From NCBI RefSeq assembly GCF_029871235.1, contig NZ_SSOM01000054.1, positions 62,001 through 126,000 on the forward strand: 64,000 nt of DNA, given 5' to 3'. Of the stretch, positions 37,769 through 48,854 are shown one piece after another. The first letter of the stretch is position 1. Each line of letters begins with the position of its first letter. The notes beneath the pieces were generated by a model. That model was not told the DNA's origin, ran no database searches, and worked only from the letters and a program-made list of their open reading frames with translations. Origin of the DNA: Pseudomonas sp. BN411 (GTDB taxonomy: Bacteria; Pseudomonadota; Gammaproteobacteria; Pseudomonadales; Pseudomonadaceae). Position numbers and translations under genes: made by a program.

Positions 37769-38588
37769 GGCGGTTCTCCTCACAGCTGCAGCTGATGCGC
37801 TCGCCGCTGTCGATATTCAGTAGGGTCATGGTGCCGCCCCAGACACAGCCGGTGTCGAGGGCGTACAGGCCGGGTTCGTTGCAATTGCCTTCCAGCGCCG
37901 CCCAGTGGCCGAAGATGATCTTCTGCCCACGGGTCTTGCGCTCGGGGTAGCTGAACCAGGGGGCGAAACCGGGGGGCGCGGTATCCAGGCCTTCCTTGGA
38001 CTTGAGGTCCAGGGTGCCGTCGGCGCGGCAGAAGCGCATGCGGGTGAAGTAGTTGGTGATGACCCGCAGGCGCGTGACGCCGTGCAGGTCGCCGTCCCAC
38101 TTGGCCGGTTCGTTGCCGTACATGCCATCGAGGAACAGCGGCAGGCGGGCGTCGTCCTGCAGGGCTTCCTCGACTTCGGCGGCGCGCTTGAGGGCCTTCT
38201 TCAGCGACCACTGGGGCGGAATCCCGGCGTGGACCAGGGCAATGTCCCGCTGCTCGTCGTAGTGCAGCAGCTTCTGTCGGCGAAGCCAGTCCAGCAGCTC
38301 GGCGCGGTCCGGCGCTTCGAGGATCTCGCGCAGGGTATCGGCCTTGCGCAGTCGTTCGATGTTGTTCGCCGCGGCCAGCAGGTGCAGGTCGTGGTTACCG
38401 AGAACGCAGACCACCGATTCGCGGATGGAATAAAGGAAGCGCAGGGTCTCCAGGGACTTGGGGCCCCGGTTGACCAGGTCGCCCACCAGCCAGAGTTCAT
38501 CCTTGGCTGGATCGAAGCGGACCTGTTCCAGCAGGCACTTCAGTTGATCGAGGCAACCCTGGAGGTCGCCGACCGCATAAGCCGTCAT
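37761..38588 (-). CDS. apaH: Diadenosine tetraphosphatase ApaH
   Basis: A 275-residue metallophosphatase that cleaves Ap4A symmetrically to two ADP. Metal motifs: [19 protein letters not shown] and LGNHDLHLL. The ATG at 38588 ([16 protein letters not shown]) is the family start. It lies in the conserved surA-pdxA-rsmA-apaG-apaH cluster, 10 bases after apaG. Confidence 0.96.
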   Translation of the reverse strand: MTAYAVGDLQGCLDQLKCLLEQVRFDPAKDELWLVGDLVNRGPKSLETLRFLYSIRESVVCVLGNHDLHLLAAANNIERLRKADTLREILEAPDRAELLDWLRRQKLLHYDEQRDIALVHAGIPPQWSLKKALKRAAEVEEALQDDARLPLFLDGMYGNEPAKWDGDLHGVTRLRVITNYFTRMRFCRADGTLDLKSKEGLDTAPPGFAPWFSYPERKTRGQKIIFGHWAALEGNCNEPGLYALDTGCVWGGTMTLLNIDSGERISCSCEENRHE

Positions 38589-38598
38589 GCCGGTGTCC

Positions 38599-38979
38599 TC
38601 AGTGCAGCGAGCCGGGAACGGCCAGGCGGAAGGGGGCGATGATGGCGTCGAAGCGTTTGCCGTCGTCAGCGAGCATCTGGTAGCTGCCCTGCATGCTGCC
38701 GACACGCGTGGCCATCACGGTACCGCTGGTGTAGGTGTGGCTGGCGCCCGGGTCGATACGCGGCTGCTGCCCGACCACGCCGGCTCCGCGTACTTCCTGC
38801 ACATGGCCATCGCCATCGGTGATCACCCAGTGGCGAGTGAGCAGTTGGGCCGGCAGCTCGCCATTGTTCTGGATGGTCACGGTGTAGGCGAAGGCAAAGC
38901 GGTTCTCGTCCGGCTGCGATTGTTCCGGGAGGAAGCGGGTGACGACGCTGACGTCGACCTTGTAACGGGGATCGGACAC
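38599..38979 (-). CDS. apaG: ApaG protein (Co2+/Mg2+ efflux-associated)
   Basis: A 126-residue ApaG with a fibronectin-like fold; signature [20 protein letters not shown] and the glycine-rich QGSYQML. The GTG at 38979 gives [20 protein letters not shown] and the P. aeruginosa length. The frame is open to 39057 but that part overlaps rsmA and is not conserved. Its role (linked to cobalt resistance in Salmonella) is not settled. Confidence 0.92.
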   Translation of the reverse strand: MSDPRYKVDVSVVTRFLPEQSQPDENRFAFAYTVTIQNNGELPAQLLTRHWVITDGDGHVQEVRGAGVVGQQPRIDPGASHTYTSGTVMATRVGSMQGSYQMLADDGKRFDAIIAPFRLAVPGSLH

Positions 38980-39010
38980 GCGAAAGTTCTCGAATTGCTG
39001 GAATTGGAGT

Positions 39011-39817
39011 CTAGGGGGTCGCGCTGGAGGCAGCCAGTTGATCGGCCAGGCGGACAAAGGCAGCCAGGTCGAGTTGCTCGGGGCGCAGCCCGCCGTCGAC
39101 GCCTGCGGCTTCGATGGCGGAAGCGTCCAGCAGGCCCTTCAGGGTATTGCGCAGGGTCTTGCGGCGCTGGTTGAACGCCTCGCGGACTACGCGCTCCAGC
39201 AGGGCGGGATCCTTGGCCGGGTGCGGCAGGACTTCGTGGGGGACCAGGCGCACGATGGCCGAATCCACCTTGGGCGGCGGATTGAAGGCGCCCGGTCCGA
39301 CGTTGAACAGGTGTTCCACGCGGCAGTGGTACTGAACCATGATCGACAGCCGGCCCCAGTCGCCGCCGCCGGGCTCGGCGGCCAGGCGCTCCACCACTTC
39401 CTTCTGCAGCATGAAGTGCATATCGCGGATCAGGTCCGCATGGCTCAGCAGGTGGAAGATCAGCGGCGTGGAGATGTTGTACGGCAGGTTGCCCACTACC
39501 CGCAGGCTGTGGGGTTCGGCGTCGAGTTGGCGGAAGTCGAACTTCAGCGCATCGCCCTGGTTGAGGCGGAAGTTCGGCAGAAGTCCGAACTTGTGCTTCA
39601 GGATGGGGATCAGGTCCAGGTCCAGCTCGACGACGTCGAGCTGGGCGCCGCTCGCCAGCAGACCTTCGGTGAGTGCGCCCTGGCCCGGCCCGATCTCTAG
39701 CAGGCGCTCGCCCGCGCGGGCATGAATGCTGCGCAGGATGCGGTGGATGATGCCGGCGTCATGCAGGAAGTTCTGGCCGAAACGCTTGCGCGCGCGGTGT
39801 TGGTAGTGTTCGGACAT
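39011..39817 (-). CDS. rsmA: 16S rRNA dimethyladenosine transferase RsmA (KsgA)
   Basis: A 268-residue methyltransferase that dimethylates A1518 and A1519 in helix 45 of 16S rRNA. Motifs: FGQNFLHD, the SAM-binding [15 protein letters not shown] and catalytic NLPYNIS. The name rsmA here is the rRNA methylase, not the CsrA-like regulator. It lies 31 bases upstream of apaG and after pdxA. Confidence 0.96.
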   Translation of the reverse strand: MSEHYQHRARKRFGQNFLHDAGIIHRILRSIHARAGERLLEIGPGQGALTEGLLASGAQLDVVELDLDLIPILKHKFGLLPNFRLNQGDALKFDFRQLDAEPHSLRVVGNLPYNISTPLIFHLLSHADLIRDMHFMLQKEVVERLAAEPGGGDWGRLSIMVQYHCRVEHLFNVGPGAFNPPPKVDSAIVRLVPHEVLPHPAKDPALLERVVREAFNQRRKTLRNTLKGLLDASAIEAAGVDGGLRPEQLDLAAFVRLADQLAASSATP

Positions 39818-39940
39818 CGAAGGCTCCAGGCCTTGGGGCCAGGCTGGGAGCCTGGCGTGGAAACTTGAGTCGCGCAGTTTATCAGGCGCCAGCCCGCGCC
39901 GCCTAAGGCTTGGCCGCGAAAGCGGCGCGGGATGGTCGCT

Positions 39941-40939
39941 TTATCGAAGGGCTTGTTGCGCCGCGGCCATCTGGTAGGCGGTTTCCAGGGCGACTTCCAG
40001 GCTGCCGCAGTCGATGCGCCCGGTGCCAGCCAGGTCCAGCGCGGTGCCATGGTCCACCGAGGTGCGGATGATCGGCAGACCCAGGGTGACGTTCACTGCC
40101 GCGCCAAAACCCTTGTACTTGAGCACGGGCAGCCCCTGGTCGTGGTACATGGCGAGCACGGCATCGCAATGCTCCAGATGCTTGGGGGTGAATAGCGTGT
40201 CGGCGGGCAGCGGGCCGATCAGGTTCAGACCCTCTTCGCGCAGGCCTTCGAGCGTCGGCTCGATGACTTCCAGTTCCTCCCGGCCCAGGTGGCCGCCTTC
40301 GCCAGCGTGGGGATTGAGGCCGCACACCAGGATGCGCGGCTTGGCGATGCCGAACTTGTTCACCAGGTCCGCATGGAGGATGCGGCTGACTCGCTGGAGC
40401 CGGTCGGGCGTAATGGCGGCGGCGACATCCTTGAGGGGCAGGTGAGTGGTCACCAGGGCCACGCGCAGGCCACGAGTGGCCAGCATCATCACCACTTGCC
40501 GGGTGGCGGTCAGGTCGGCGAGAAATTCGGTGTGGCCAGAGAAGGCAATGCCGGCCTCGTTGATCACGCCCTTGTGCACAGGGGCTGTGATCATCCCGGC
40601 GAACAGCCCGTCGAGGCAGCCCTGGCCGGCGCGGGTCAGGGTTTCCAGCACATAGTCGGCGTTCTCGGTCTCCAGCTGGCCTGGCTTGGCCGCGGTTCGC
40701 AGGGGCGTGTCCCAGACGTAGAGGCTGCCAGCAGGGGCCGGGGCCTCCGGCAGGCGGGATGGATCGGTCTGGATCAGCTGAATCGACAGGCCCAGTTCAG
40801 CGGCGCGCTGCTCAAGCAAGTCGCGGCTGGCGATGGCAATCAGGGCGTGGGGCTGGGCGGAGCGGGAGAGCAGCAGGCAGAGGTCGGGGCCGATGCCGGC
40901 GGGTTCACCTGGGGTGAGGGCGAAGCGGAGAGGTTTCAT
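39941..40939 (-). CDS. pdxA: 4-hydroxythreonine-4-phosphate dehydrogenase PdxA
   Basis: A 332-residue NAD-dependent enzyme of pyridoxal-5-phosphate synthesis. It starts [20 protein letters not shown]; metal-site regions include [21 protein letters not shown] and [15 protein letters not shown]. It lies 73 bases after surA. The 123 bases between pdxA and rsmA contain an inverted repeat (39839-39855). Confidence 0.96.
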   Translation of the reverse strand: MKPLRFALTPGEPAGIGPDLCLLLSRSAQPHALIAIASRDLLEQRAAELGLSIQLIQTDPSRLPEAPAPAGSLYVWDTPLRTAAKPGQLETENADYVLETLTRAGQGCLDGLFAGMITAPVHKGVINEAGIAFSGHTEFLADLTATRQVVMMLATRGLRVALVTTHLPLKDVAAAITPDRLQRVSRILHADLVNKFGIAKPRILVCGLNPHAGEGGHLGREELEVIEPTLEGLREEGLNLIGPLPADTLFTPKHLEHCDAVLAMYHDQGLPVLKYKGFGAAVNVTLGLPIIRTSVDHGTALDLAGTGRIDCGSLEVALETAYQMAAAQQALR

Positions 40940-41012
40940 TGCGGGTCCTTGCTTGGTGTCCAGCGCGTTGGCGGTGATTGTACCGCCAGCGCGCTGGACT
41001 GGACCCAGCGAC

Positions 41013-42311
41013 TTACAGCTTGGTTTCGACGTAGGCTTCGTCGCGGATCTGGCGCAGCCAGGCCTGCAGTTCTTCGTCGTACTTGCGGTTACGCAGGATG
41101 TTGATGGCTTGCTGCTCGCGGAACTTCTCGCTGCTGTCGGTGGCGCGGCGGCCCAGCACTTCCAGGACGTGCCAGCCGTAGGGGCTCTTGAACGGCTTGG
41201 AGAGCTCGCCGGCAGGGGTCTTGGCCATGACCGCGCGGAATTCCGGAACCAAGGCGTTGGGGTCGATCCAGTTCAGGTCGCCGCCGTTGAGGGCCGAACC
41301 CGGGTCTTCCGAGAAGCTCTTGGCCAGTTCGCCGAAGTCTTCGCCAGCCTGGATGCGCTCGTACAGACGCTCGGCCAGACGCTGGGTATCCGCTTCGCTG
41401 CGAATCTCGCTGGGCTTGAGCAGGATGTGGCGGACATGCACTTCGTCGCGAACCAGGGTGTCGCCACCGCGCTTTTCCATCAGCTTGAGGATGATGAAAC
41501 CGCCCGGGGTGCGGACCGGTTCGGTTACCTGGCCAGGCTGCAGGGCACCGATCATGGCGTCGAAGGGCGGCGGCAGCTGGGCGGCCTTGCGCCAGCCGAT
41601 CTCGCCGCCTTCCAGCGCGGTTTCGCCAGCGGAGCGGGAAATCGCCAGCTGGGCGAAATCGGCACCTTGCTGCAGCTGCTGGTACAGCTCCTGGGCCTGG
41701 CGCTCGGCAGCCTGGATGGTGCTCGGCGAGGAGCCTTCCGGTACCGGGATCAGGATGTTGGCCAGGCGGAATTCCTCGGACAGCTGGATCTTGCCCATGT
41801 CGGAAGCGAGGAAGTTCTGCACTTCCTGGTCGGTGACCTGGATACGCTCGGCCACACGACGCTGACGGACGCGGCTGATGACCATTTCGCGGCGAACCTG
41901 GTCACGGGCGTCGTCATAGGACAGGCCATCGCGGGAAAGGGCACTGCGGAACTGGTCGACCGTCATGCCATTGCGCTGGGCGATGGCTTCGATGGCCTGG
42001 TTCAGTTCTTCGTCGGCGATACGGATGCCGGAGCGGTCGCCGATCTGCAACTGGATGTTCTCGATGATCAGGCGTTCCAGCACCTGCTGGCTCAGCACAT
42101 GCTCGGGCGGCAGCGAGGCGCCGCGCTTGGCAATGGTCTGCTGCACTTCACGCAGACGCTGGTCCAGCTGGCTCTGCATGATCACATCGTTATCGACAAT
42201 GGCGACCACGCGGTCGATGGAGCGAACCTCGGCGTGCGCGAGGCCGCCGAGGAGGAGGGCGCCCAACAGCAGCGGGCGCAGACAATCAGAGAGCTTGGTC
42301 TTCACGTTCAC
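41013..42311 (-). CDS. surA: Periplasmic chaperone and peptidyl-prolyl isomerase SurA
   Basis: A 432-residue periplasmic chaperone that escorts outer-membrane proteins, LptD included, to the BAM complex. It has a signal peptide (residues 1-26, ending LAHA), a SurA N-terminal domain (about 27-150), two parvulin domains (about 170-275 and 285-385) and a C-terminal helix. The GTG at 42311 lies inside the 3' end of lptD; a second GTG at 42305 would give 430 residues and is equally plausible. Confidence 0.95.
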   Translation of the reverse strand: MNVKTKLSDCLRPLLLGALLLGGLAHAEVRSIDRVVAIVDNDVIMQSQLDQRLREVQQTIAKRGASLPPEHVLSQQVLERLIIENIQLQIGDRSGIRIADEELNQAIEAIAQRNGMTVDQFRSALSRDGLSYDDARDQVRREMVISRVRQRRVAERIQVTDQEVQNFLASDMGKIQLSEEFRLANILIPVPEGSSPSTIQAAERQAQELYQQLQQGADFAQLAISRSAGETALEGGEIGWRKAAQLPPPFDAMIGALQPGQVTEPVRTPGGFIILKLMEKRGGDTLVRDEVHVRHILLKPSEIRSEADTQRLAERLYERIQAGEDFGELAKSFSEDPGSALNGGDLNWIDPNALVPEFRAVMAKTPAGELSKPFKSPYGWHVLEVLGRRATDSSEKFREQQAINILRNRKYDEELQAWLRQIRDEAYVETKL

Positions 42312-45063
42312 GGTAACCTTGAATGCCTTTTTCCAGGAAGCCTTCGGCCTTGTTTCCCACGATGCCGCCGAGGCCCTTCAGGACGATTTGCAGGAAGATC
42401 CCGCGGTCGCCGCTTACGTTGGCTGTGTTGGGGGTCTGGTCGAATTCGTCGTAGTCCACCCAGTAGCGGTTGATCAGCCGCAGCTTCCAGCAGCAACTGT
42501 CGTACTCAAAGCCACCGAAGGCTTCCAGGGTACGGTTTTGGCTGTAGTCGTACTGCCAACGGGCCAGAGCGCTCCATTGCGGGACCACCGGCCAGATGAC
42601 CGAGAAGTCATGCTGGCTGATCTTGTAGTAATCCTTGATGAAACCCGGGGTGCCGGGGGTGCCGAAGTCGCCACCGCCCACTACCCAGTTACCAGTGGAC
42701 TGGTCGAAGTGGACGGTGTCGTTGCGATAGCGGTAACCGGCGTTGACCACCTTGTTCGGATTGTCTTCCGGCTGGTAGTGGAACATCGCGCTGCCGGAGC
42801 GGGTGCGATGGGTATCCGGGTCCCAGTTGAAGGCCGAGTTGATGCGCCAGTCGCGGTTGAAGCGGTACATGTACTCCAGCGCGTAGGGCGATACATCAGC
42901 CTGCGCGTCGGCACGGTCGTGGAAGTCGATTCCGGGCAATTGCACCTTGCGGTCTTGGAAGTAGAAGGCCTGGCCAATACTGAAGCGCTGGCGCTCGAAC
43001 CCGTTGGACTCGATCCAGCGATTGCTCACGCCCAGGGAAGCCTGGTTTGCGTCGCCGATACGGTCGCGGCCGGAGAAGCGGTTTTCACGCCACAGCGACG
43101 AGTAGCTGAAGGTGGATTCGCCGGTATCGAACAGTGGAATGTCGGTCTGGTCCTCTTCCGGCACGTAGAGGTAGTACAGGCGCGGTTCCAGGGTCTGGGT
43201 GTAATCCTTGCCGAAGAACTGGGTCTGGCGGTCGAAGTACAGGCCGCTGTCAACGCTGTAGATCGGTACCTGGCGATCCTGGCTGCTGTGGAAGGTCTGT
43301 TCGGCCAGCAGGCTGTTCTTGCCTTGCTGGTCCAGGTCCAGGTCGTACTGGGTATAGGCGTACTTGACTTGCGGCTTGAGGAAGCCCCAGGTCCAGGTCA
43401 TCGGCAGTCCGACGCTTGGCTCCAGATGGGTACGATCACCATTGGCACGGGCCAGGCCGCGAAGGTTGTTGTCGTTCCATGGCGAAGTGACGCCATCGAT
43501 ATCGGAGAACAGACCGTCGCGCAGGTTGCGGTCGAAACGCACAAACTCAGTCTTATAGGCGAAGTTCAGTCCGCCCGGTCGGAAGGGCAGCGCGCCATCC
43601 AGGGTAATCTGAGGGAGGCGATCATAGGGCGTGATGTCCGTGATGGTCGCCAACTCATACGCATGGGCGTTCAGTCTTGCGGTGTAGCCTTCGCCGCGAT
43701 AGGTGAGGGTGCCGCGCTGGTTGACGTAGGTAGGGGTGTCCACACCCAGGTCGGTGTCCAGGTCGTCGAAGTAGTACGGGTCGCTGACGTCGGTGTAGTC
43801 GACTTCGGCCAGCAGGCGGGAGTCCAGGCCACCGGTGTGTTTCCAGTTGTACAGCCAGCGCTTCTTCTCGTACTCGGACATGAGTTTGCGCTCGTCTTCC
43901 TTGTCATCGAGGTAGGCGGCGCCAAGCTGGCCCTCGCTGCTGCGGGTCAGGTAACGGAACTCACCTTCCATCAGCAGGCCGCGCTTGGCCATGTAGCGCG
44001 GGTACAGGGTGGCGTCGTAGTTCGGCGCCAGGTTGAAGTAGTACGGCGTGACCAGCAGGAAACCGGTGTCGGTGCTGCTACCGATGGTCGGCGGCAGGAA
44101 ACCGGATTGGCGACGGTCGTCGATCGGGAAATAGATGTACGGGGTATAGAACACCGGAATGTCCTTGACCCGCAGGGTGACGTTGGTCGCGGTGCCGAAA
44201 CCGGTGGCCGGGTTCAGCTTGATGTTGTTGCCTTTCAGGTGCCAGGCGTTGTCACCCGGTTCGCAACGGGTGTAGGTACCGTCTTTCAGACGGATGACCG
44301 CGTCTTCCTGGCGCTTGGCGTACAGCGCGCTACCGCGGGTATGCGACTGGTGCAGGACGTACTCGGCGTTGTCGATCTTGGCTTCGCCGTTGTCCAGTTG
44401 CAGGTCGGCGTGGTCACCGACTACCAGGGCGCCCTTGTCGCGAAGCTTGACGTTGCCGACCAGCTCGCCACGGTTTTCGGCCTGGTGCAGTTTGGCTTCG
44501 TCAGCCTCCACCTGCATGCTGCCCTGGCGCAGGACGACGTCACCGGCGAGGGTGGCGATCTGCTTCTCCTGCTCGTAGCGCGAGGCCTTGGCGGAGATGT
44601 AGGTCGGCGCATCTTCCGGCGAAGTGTTGTCGTTGATGCCCGGGCGCGGCGGCTCGATATAGGCACCGGCGCAATAAGGGCCGGCTTCGGCCAGTTGCGC
44701 GGGAGTGAGCTCGTCGCGCGGCACCCAGTCGAGGTGACTATAGTCGGCACTGCGGGATGCCAGGCCCTTGCCTTCGGCCTCGGTAACCAGGGTCGGCTTG
44801 CCGCCCTCGGCTTCGCCGCCTTCGATGGCCTGGGGAGCGACGCCAATGGTCGAGCTCACGGCGCTGTCGCTGTGTACCGGGCGTGGCGGCAGGCTCTCGG
44901 CGCTGGCCTTGGGCGCACAGGCCCAGCCGCCAGCAGTGGAAGCCTTGCAATCGAACTGCTCTGCGGCGACGACGAACGAAGTGGCTACTGGCTGGAGGGC
45001 CAGCAGGCTGCCGGTCACCAGCAGAGGGAACTTTCTACGAAACGCGGGGGATCTTACTGCCAT
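42286..45063 (-). CDS. lptD: LPS-assembly protein LptD
   Basis: A 925-residue outer-membrane protein that inserts LPS into the outer leaflet with LptE. Signal peptide 1-33 ([20 protein letters not shown], cleavage near VVAA); Pseudomonas-type N-terminal extension; OstA/LptA-like beta-jellyroll (about 150-300); 26-strand barrel to the C-terminus. The ATG at 45063 is preferred over the open frame to 45162. Its 3' end overlaps surA by 26 bases. Divergent from amgK. Confidence 0.95.
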   Translation of the reverse strand: MAVRSPAFRRKFPLLVTGSLLALQPVATSFVVAAEQFDCKASTAGGWACAPKASAESLPPRPVHSDSAVSSTIGVAPQAIEGGEAEGGKPTLVTEAEGKGLASRSADYSHLDWVPRDELTPAQLAEAGPYCAGAYIEPPRPGINDNTSPEDAPTYISAKASRYEQEKQIATLAGDVVLRQGSMQVEADEAKLHQAENRGELVGNVKLRDKGALVVGDHADLQLDNGEAKIDNAEYVLHQSHTRGSALYAKRQEDAVIRLKDGTYTRCEPGDNAWHLKGNNIKLNPATGFGTATNVTLRVKDIPVFYTPYIYFPIDDRRQSGFLPPTIGSSTDTGFLLVTPYYFNLAPNYDATLYPRYMAKRGLLMEGEFRYLTRSSEGQLGAAYLDDKEDERKLMSEYEKKRWLYNWKHTGGLDSRLLAEVDYTDVSDPYYFDDLDTDLGVDTPTYVNQRGTLTYRGEGYTARLNAHAYELATITDITPYDRLPQITLDGALPFRPGGLNFAYKTEFVRFDRNLRDGLFSDIDGVTSPWNDNNLRGLARANGDRTHLEPSVGLPMTWTWGFLKPQVKYAYTQYDLDLDQQGKNSLLAEQTFHSSQDRQVPIYSVDSGLYFDRQTQFFGKDYTQTLEPRLYYLYVPEEDQTDIPLFDTGESTFSYSSLWRENRFSGRDRIGDANQASLGVSNRWIESNGFERQRFSIGQAFYFQDRKVQLPGIDFHDRADAQADVSPYALEYMYRFNRDWRINSAFNWDPDTHRTRSGSAMFHYQPEDNPNKVVNAGYRYRNDTVHFDQSTGNWVVGGGDFGTPGTPGFIKDYYKISQHDFSVIWPVVPQWSALARWQYDYSQNRTLEAFGGFEYDSCCWKLRLINRYWVDYDEFDQTPNTANVSGDRGIFLQIVLKGLGGIVGNKAEGFLEKGIQGYREREDQAL

Positions 45064-45188
45064 CTTATTAGTCCGGGCTTCCTGCGCGCCTTCGGCCCGC
45101 TGGGCCGCACGCCTCTCGATGGGCTGAAAAAGATGCTGGATAATAAAGCATGACCCGCACAACGGCTAGCGCCGCCGGAGACCACCCG

Positions 45189-46882
<1,694 letters not shown>

Positions 46883-46883
46883 G

Positions 46884-47651
46884 TTGGTCTGGCCTGCCAC
46901 CCTGATCGGCGCCGCGGCCGGCTTCGCCCTGGCGAGCATTCCGGGCGCCATGCTCGGTGCGCTGCTGGGCCAGGTGCTCGACCGGCGCCTGAAGCTGGAG
47001 TCCTGGGGCGACCTGCGTGCGCGCCTGCGCGGCGATCCCGCCATCGAAGAGCAGGACCTGCTGTTCGTCCTTCTCGGGCGTCTGGCCAAGAGCGATGGAC
47101 GAGTGCAGGAAGCCCACATCCAGCAGGCACGGTCGGAAATGAAGCGGGTCGGCCTGGATGACGCCAGTGCCCGTCGAGCCATCGCGGCCTTCAACCGCGG
47201 CAAGGCAGGCAGCGACAATCTGCAGCCCAGCCTGCACGTGTTGAAGGGCGAGCGTCTGACCGCGGAGCGCCTACTGCGCAGTTGCTGGCAGATGGCGGCT
47301 GCCGATGGCCGGATCGGTCAGCGCGAGCGCGAACTCATCCTGCAGTGGGGGCATTGGCTCGGCCTTCCGACAGCTCGAATCGAGGCGCTGGGGGCCGGTT
47401 ACGACATTCCCCATGGCCTGCCGCCCAAACGCGGCAACAGCTACAAGGATGCGCTGATCCTGCTGGGGGTGACTGCCGACTGCGAACCGGCGGTGATCAA
47501 ACGTGCCTATCGCCGCCTGCTCAGCCAGAACCATCCGGACAAGCTTGCCGGCTCAGGCGCCAGTCCCGCCCTGGTGCGCGCCGCCACCGATCGCACCCGC
47601 GAACTGCACAGCGCCTACAACCTGATCCGCGAGCGTCACGGTTTCCGCTGA
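46884..47651 (+). CDS. djlA: DjlA-like membrane-anchored J-domain protein
   Basis: A 255-residue protein. An N-terminal glycine-rich hydrophobic helix (residues 5-30) anchors it, a TerB-like helical domain covers about 45-165 and a C-terminal J domain (about 190-255) has the HPD motif in SQNHPDKLAG. DjlA stimulates DnaK ATPase at the membrane. The start is a TTG at 46884, one base after the murU stop. Shorter than E. coli DjlA mainly in the linker. Confidence 0.87.
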   Translation: MVWPATLIGAAAGFALASIPGAMLGALLGQVLDRRLKLESWGDLRARLRGDPAIEEQDLLFVLLGRLAKSDGRVQEAHIQQARSEMKRVGLDDASARRAIAAFNRGKAGSDNLQPSLHVLKGERLTAERLLRSCWQMAAADGRIGQRERELILQWGHWLGLPTARIEALGAGYDIPHGLPPKRGNSYKDALILLGVTADCEPAVIKRAYRRLLSQNHPDKLAGSGASPALVRAATDRTRELHSAYNLIRERHGFR

Positions 47652-47687
47652 AGCGTTCTTCGGAGCGACGTTGCGCCGGGTGCTTCC

Positions 47688-48719
47688 TTAGATGGAGGGA
47701 CCTGAAGCGGCATTTGCTGGCACCTTGCTGGCGTCCGCTTCCAGATGCAGGCTCAGCCAGCCGCGAATGCGCCGGATGAGCTGCTCCTGTTCGATGCGCC
47801 GATCAGCCGGCAGGCCTTTCATGGCGATCTGGATATAGGCCGGGTGCTTCTGCCGCTTGCTCGCGTGCAGGCGTCGCAGGGCGGCATCGCGGTCGGTGGG
47901 CTGGTCCTTGTAATAGAAGTCGCCAGTGGCCAGCTTCAGCGCGGGCAGTGAATCCTCCAATGCGGGCTCGTAGCCTGCAGGCAATTCCGCCGCTACCAGC
48001 AGGAGGTTGCGCACATCCTTCGGTTCATTGGTGGCGAGGTACTGCGTTGCCCAGTAGGCGCCTGTGCCATGCCCCAGCAGCACGATCGCCCCGGATTTCT
48101 GCTGGCGGGCGAAGGCCAGCGCTGCGTCGATGCGGGCAAACACACGCTCGGTCTGGGTCTTCTGGATGGCATCGCGGGACAGCGGCGGAGGCGCCGGGTC
48201 GGTATTGGGTTCGGCGCTGCCGGCTTGCTCGGTATTGGCTGGGCCCTCTTCTTCGGCCTTCTCTGGGCTTACCGCCGGCTCCGCCTTGGTCGGCTCCTCG
48301 GTTTTCAGCGGGCGGGGCGGTAGTGGGTCGCCGCTGGGGTCCGGCAGGGTCAACGCGAGGGTGCTCCAGCCGGAGTCCGGCAGCTTGCGCCGCAGCGGGC
48401 CGACGGCTTCGGGCCAGTCGGCGGTCTCGCCTTCGCCTGGGAGGAGAATTACCAGTCCGCTGGGCTCACCGACATTCGCAGGCTGCCACAGCACGAGGAA
48501 ACTCTCCTCGCCGGCCTTGAGCTGCTGTTGCTCCCGCGCGGGAAGTTGGCGCTCCAGGCTGCTGGCCTCCTCCTGGCTGCGTTCCTCCAGGGGCGCTCGC
48601 TCTACTGCCGGCGCAGTCTCCTTCGACGCGGCGGCGTCTTCTTCCGCCAGCAGCACGGGGGAGGCGGGCAGCAGGGCGAGACAAAGGGCCGCAAGGACAG
48701 GGCGAATGGCACGGGGCAT
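47688..48719 (-). CDS. DUF3530 family alpha/beta-hydrolase-like protein
   Basis: A 343-residue exported protein. Signal peptide MPRAIRPVLAALCLALLPAS (cleavage near VLLA-EED). The C-terminal part has an alpha/beta-hydrolase-like nucleophile-elbow region VLLGHGTGAYW, but the usual GxSxG is GHGTG, so Thr or no nucleophile is in place. A Pro/Glu/Ala-rich segment (about 135-185) interrupts the fold. Matches PA0599 by position. AGGAAG precedes the ATG at 48719; the frame open to 49616 covers part of agtS on the other strand and is not the gene. Function unknown. Confidence 0.85.
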   Translation of the reverse strand: MPRAIRPVLAALCLALLPASPVLLAEEDAAASKETAPAVERAPLEERSQEEASSLERQLPAREQQQLKAGEESFLVLWQPANVGEPSGLVILLPGEGETADWPEAVGPLRRKLPDSGWSTLALTLPDPSGDPLPPRPLKTEEPTKAEPAVSPEKAEEEGPANTEQAGSAEPNTDPAPPPLSRDAIQKTQTERVFARIDAALAFARQQKSGAIVLLGHGTGAYWATQYLATNEPKDVRNLLLVAAELPAGYEPALEDSLPALKLATGDFYYKDQPTDRDAALRRLHASKRQKHPAYIQIAMKGLPADRRIEQEQLIRRIRGWLSLHLEADASKVPANAASGPSI

Positions 48720-48854
48720 CGGGGACTTCCTGGTCAAGCTGGGAAGCAGGAGCCTAATGGCTCGTCGTGCATTTGTCAGGCCGAGCCTTCGCATGGTTCG
48801 CCACGGCTGGAGTAAGGTATGTCGGCTGTTTCTCCTGGTTGCGGTTGGCCATCC

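Noticed and set aside
41965-45153. Plus-strand open frame of more than 1000 codons opposite lptD
   Set aside because: It is the antisense shadow of lptD and part of surA, with no recognisable domain.
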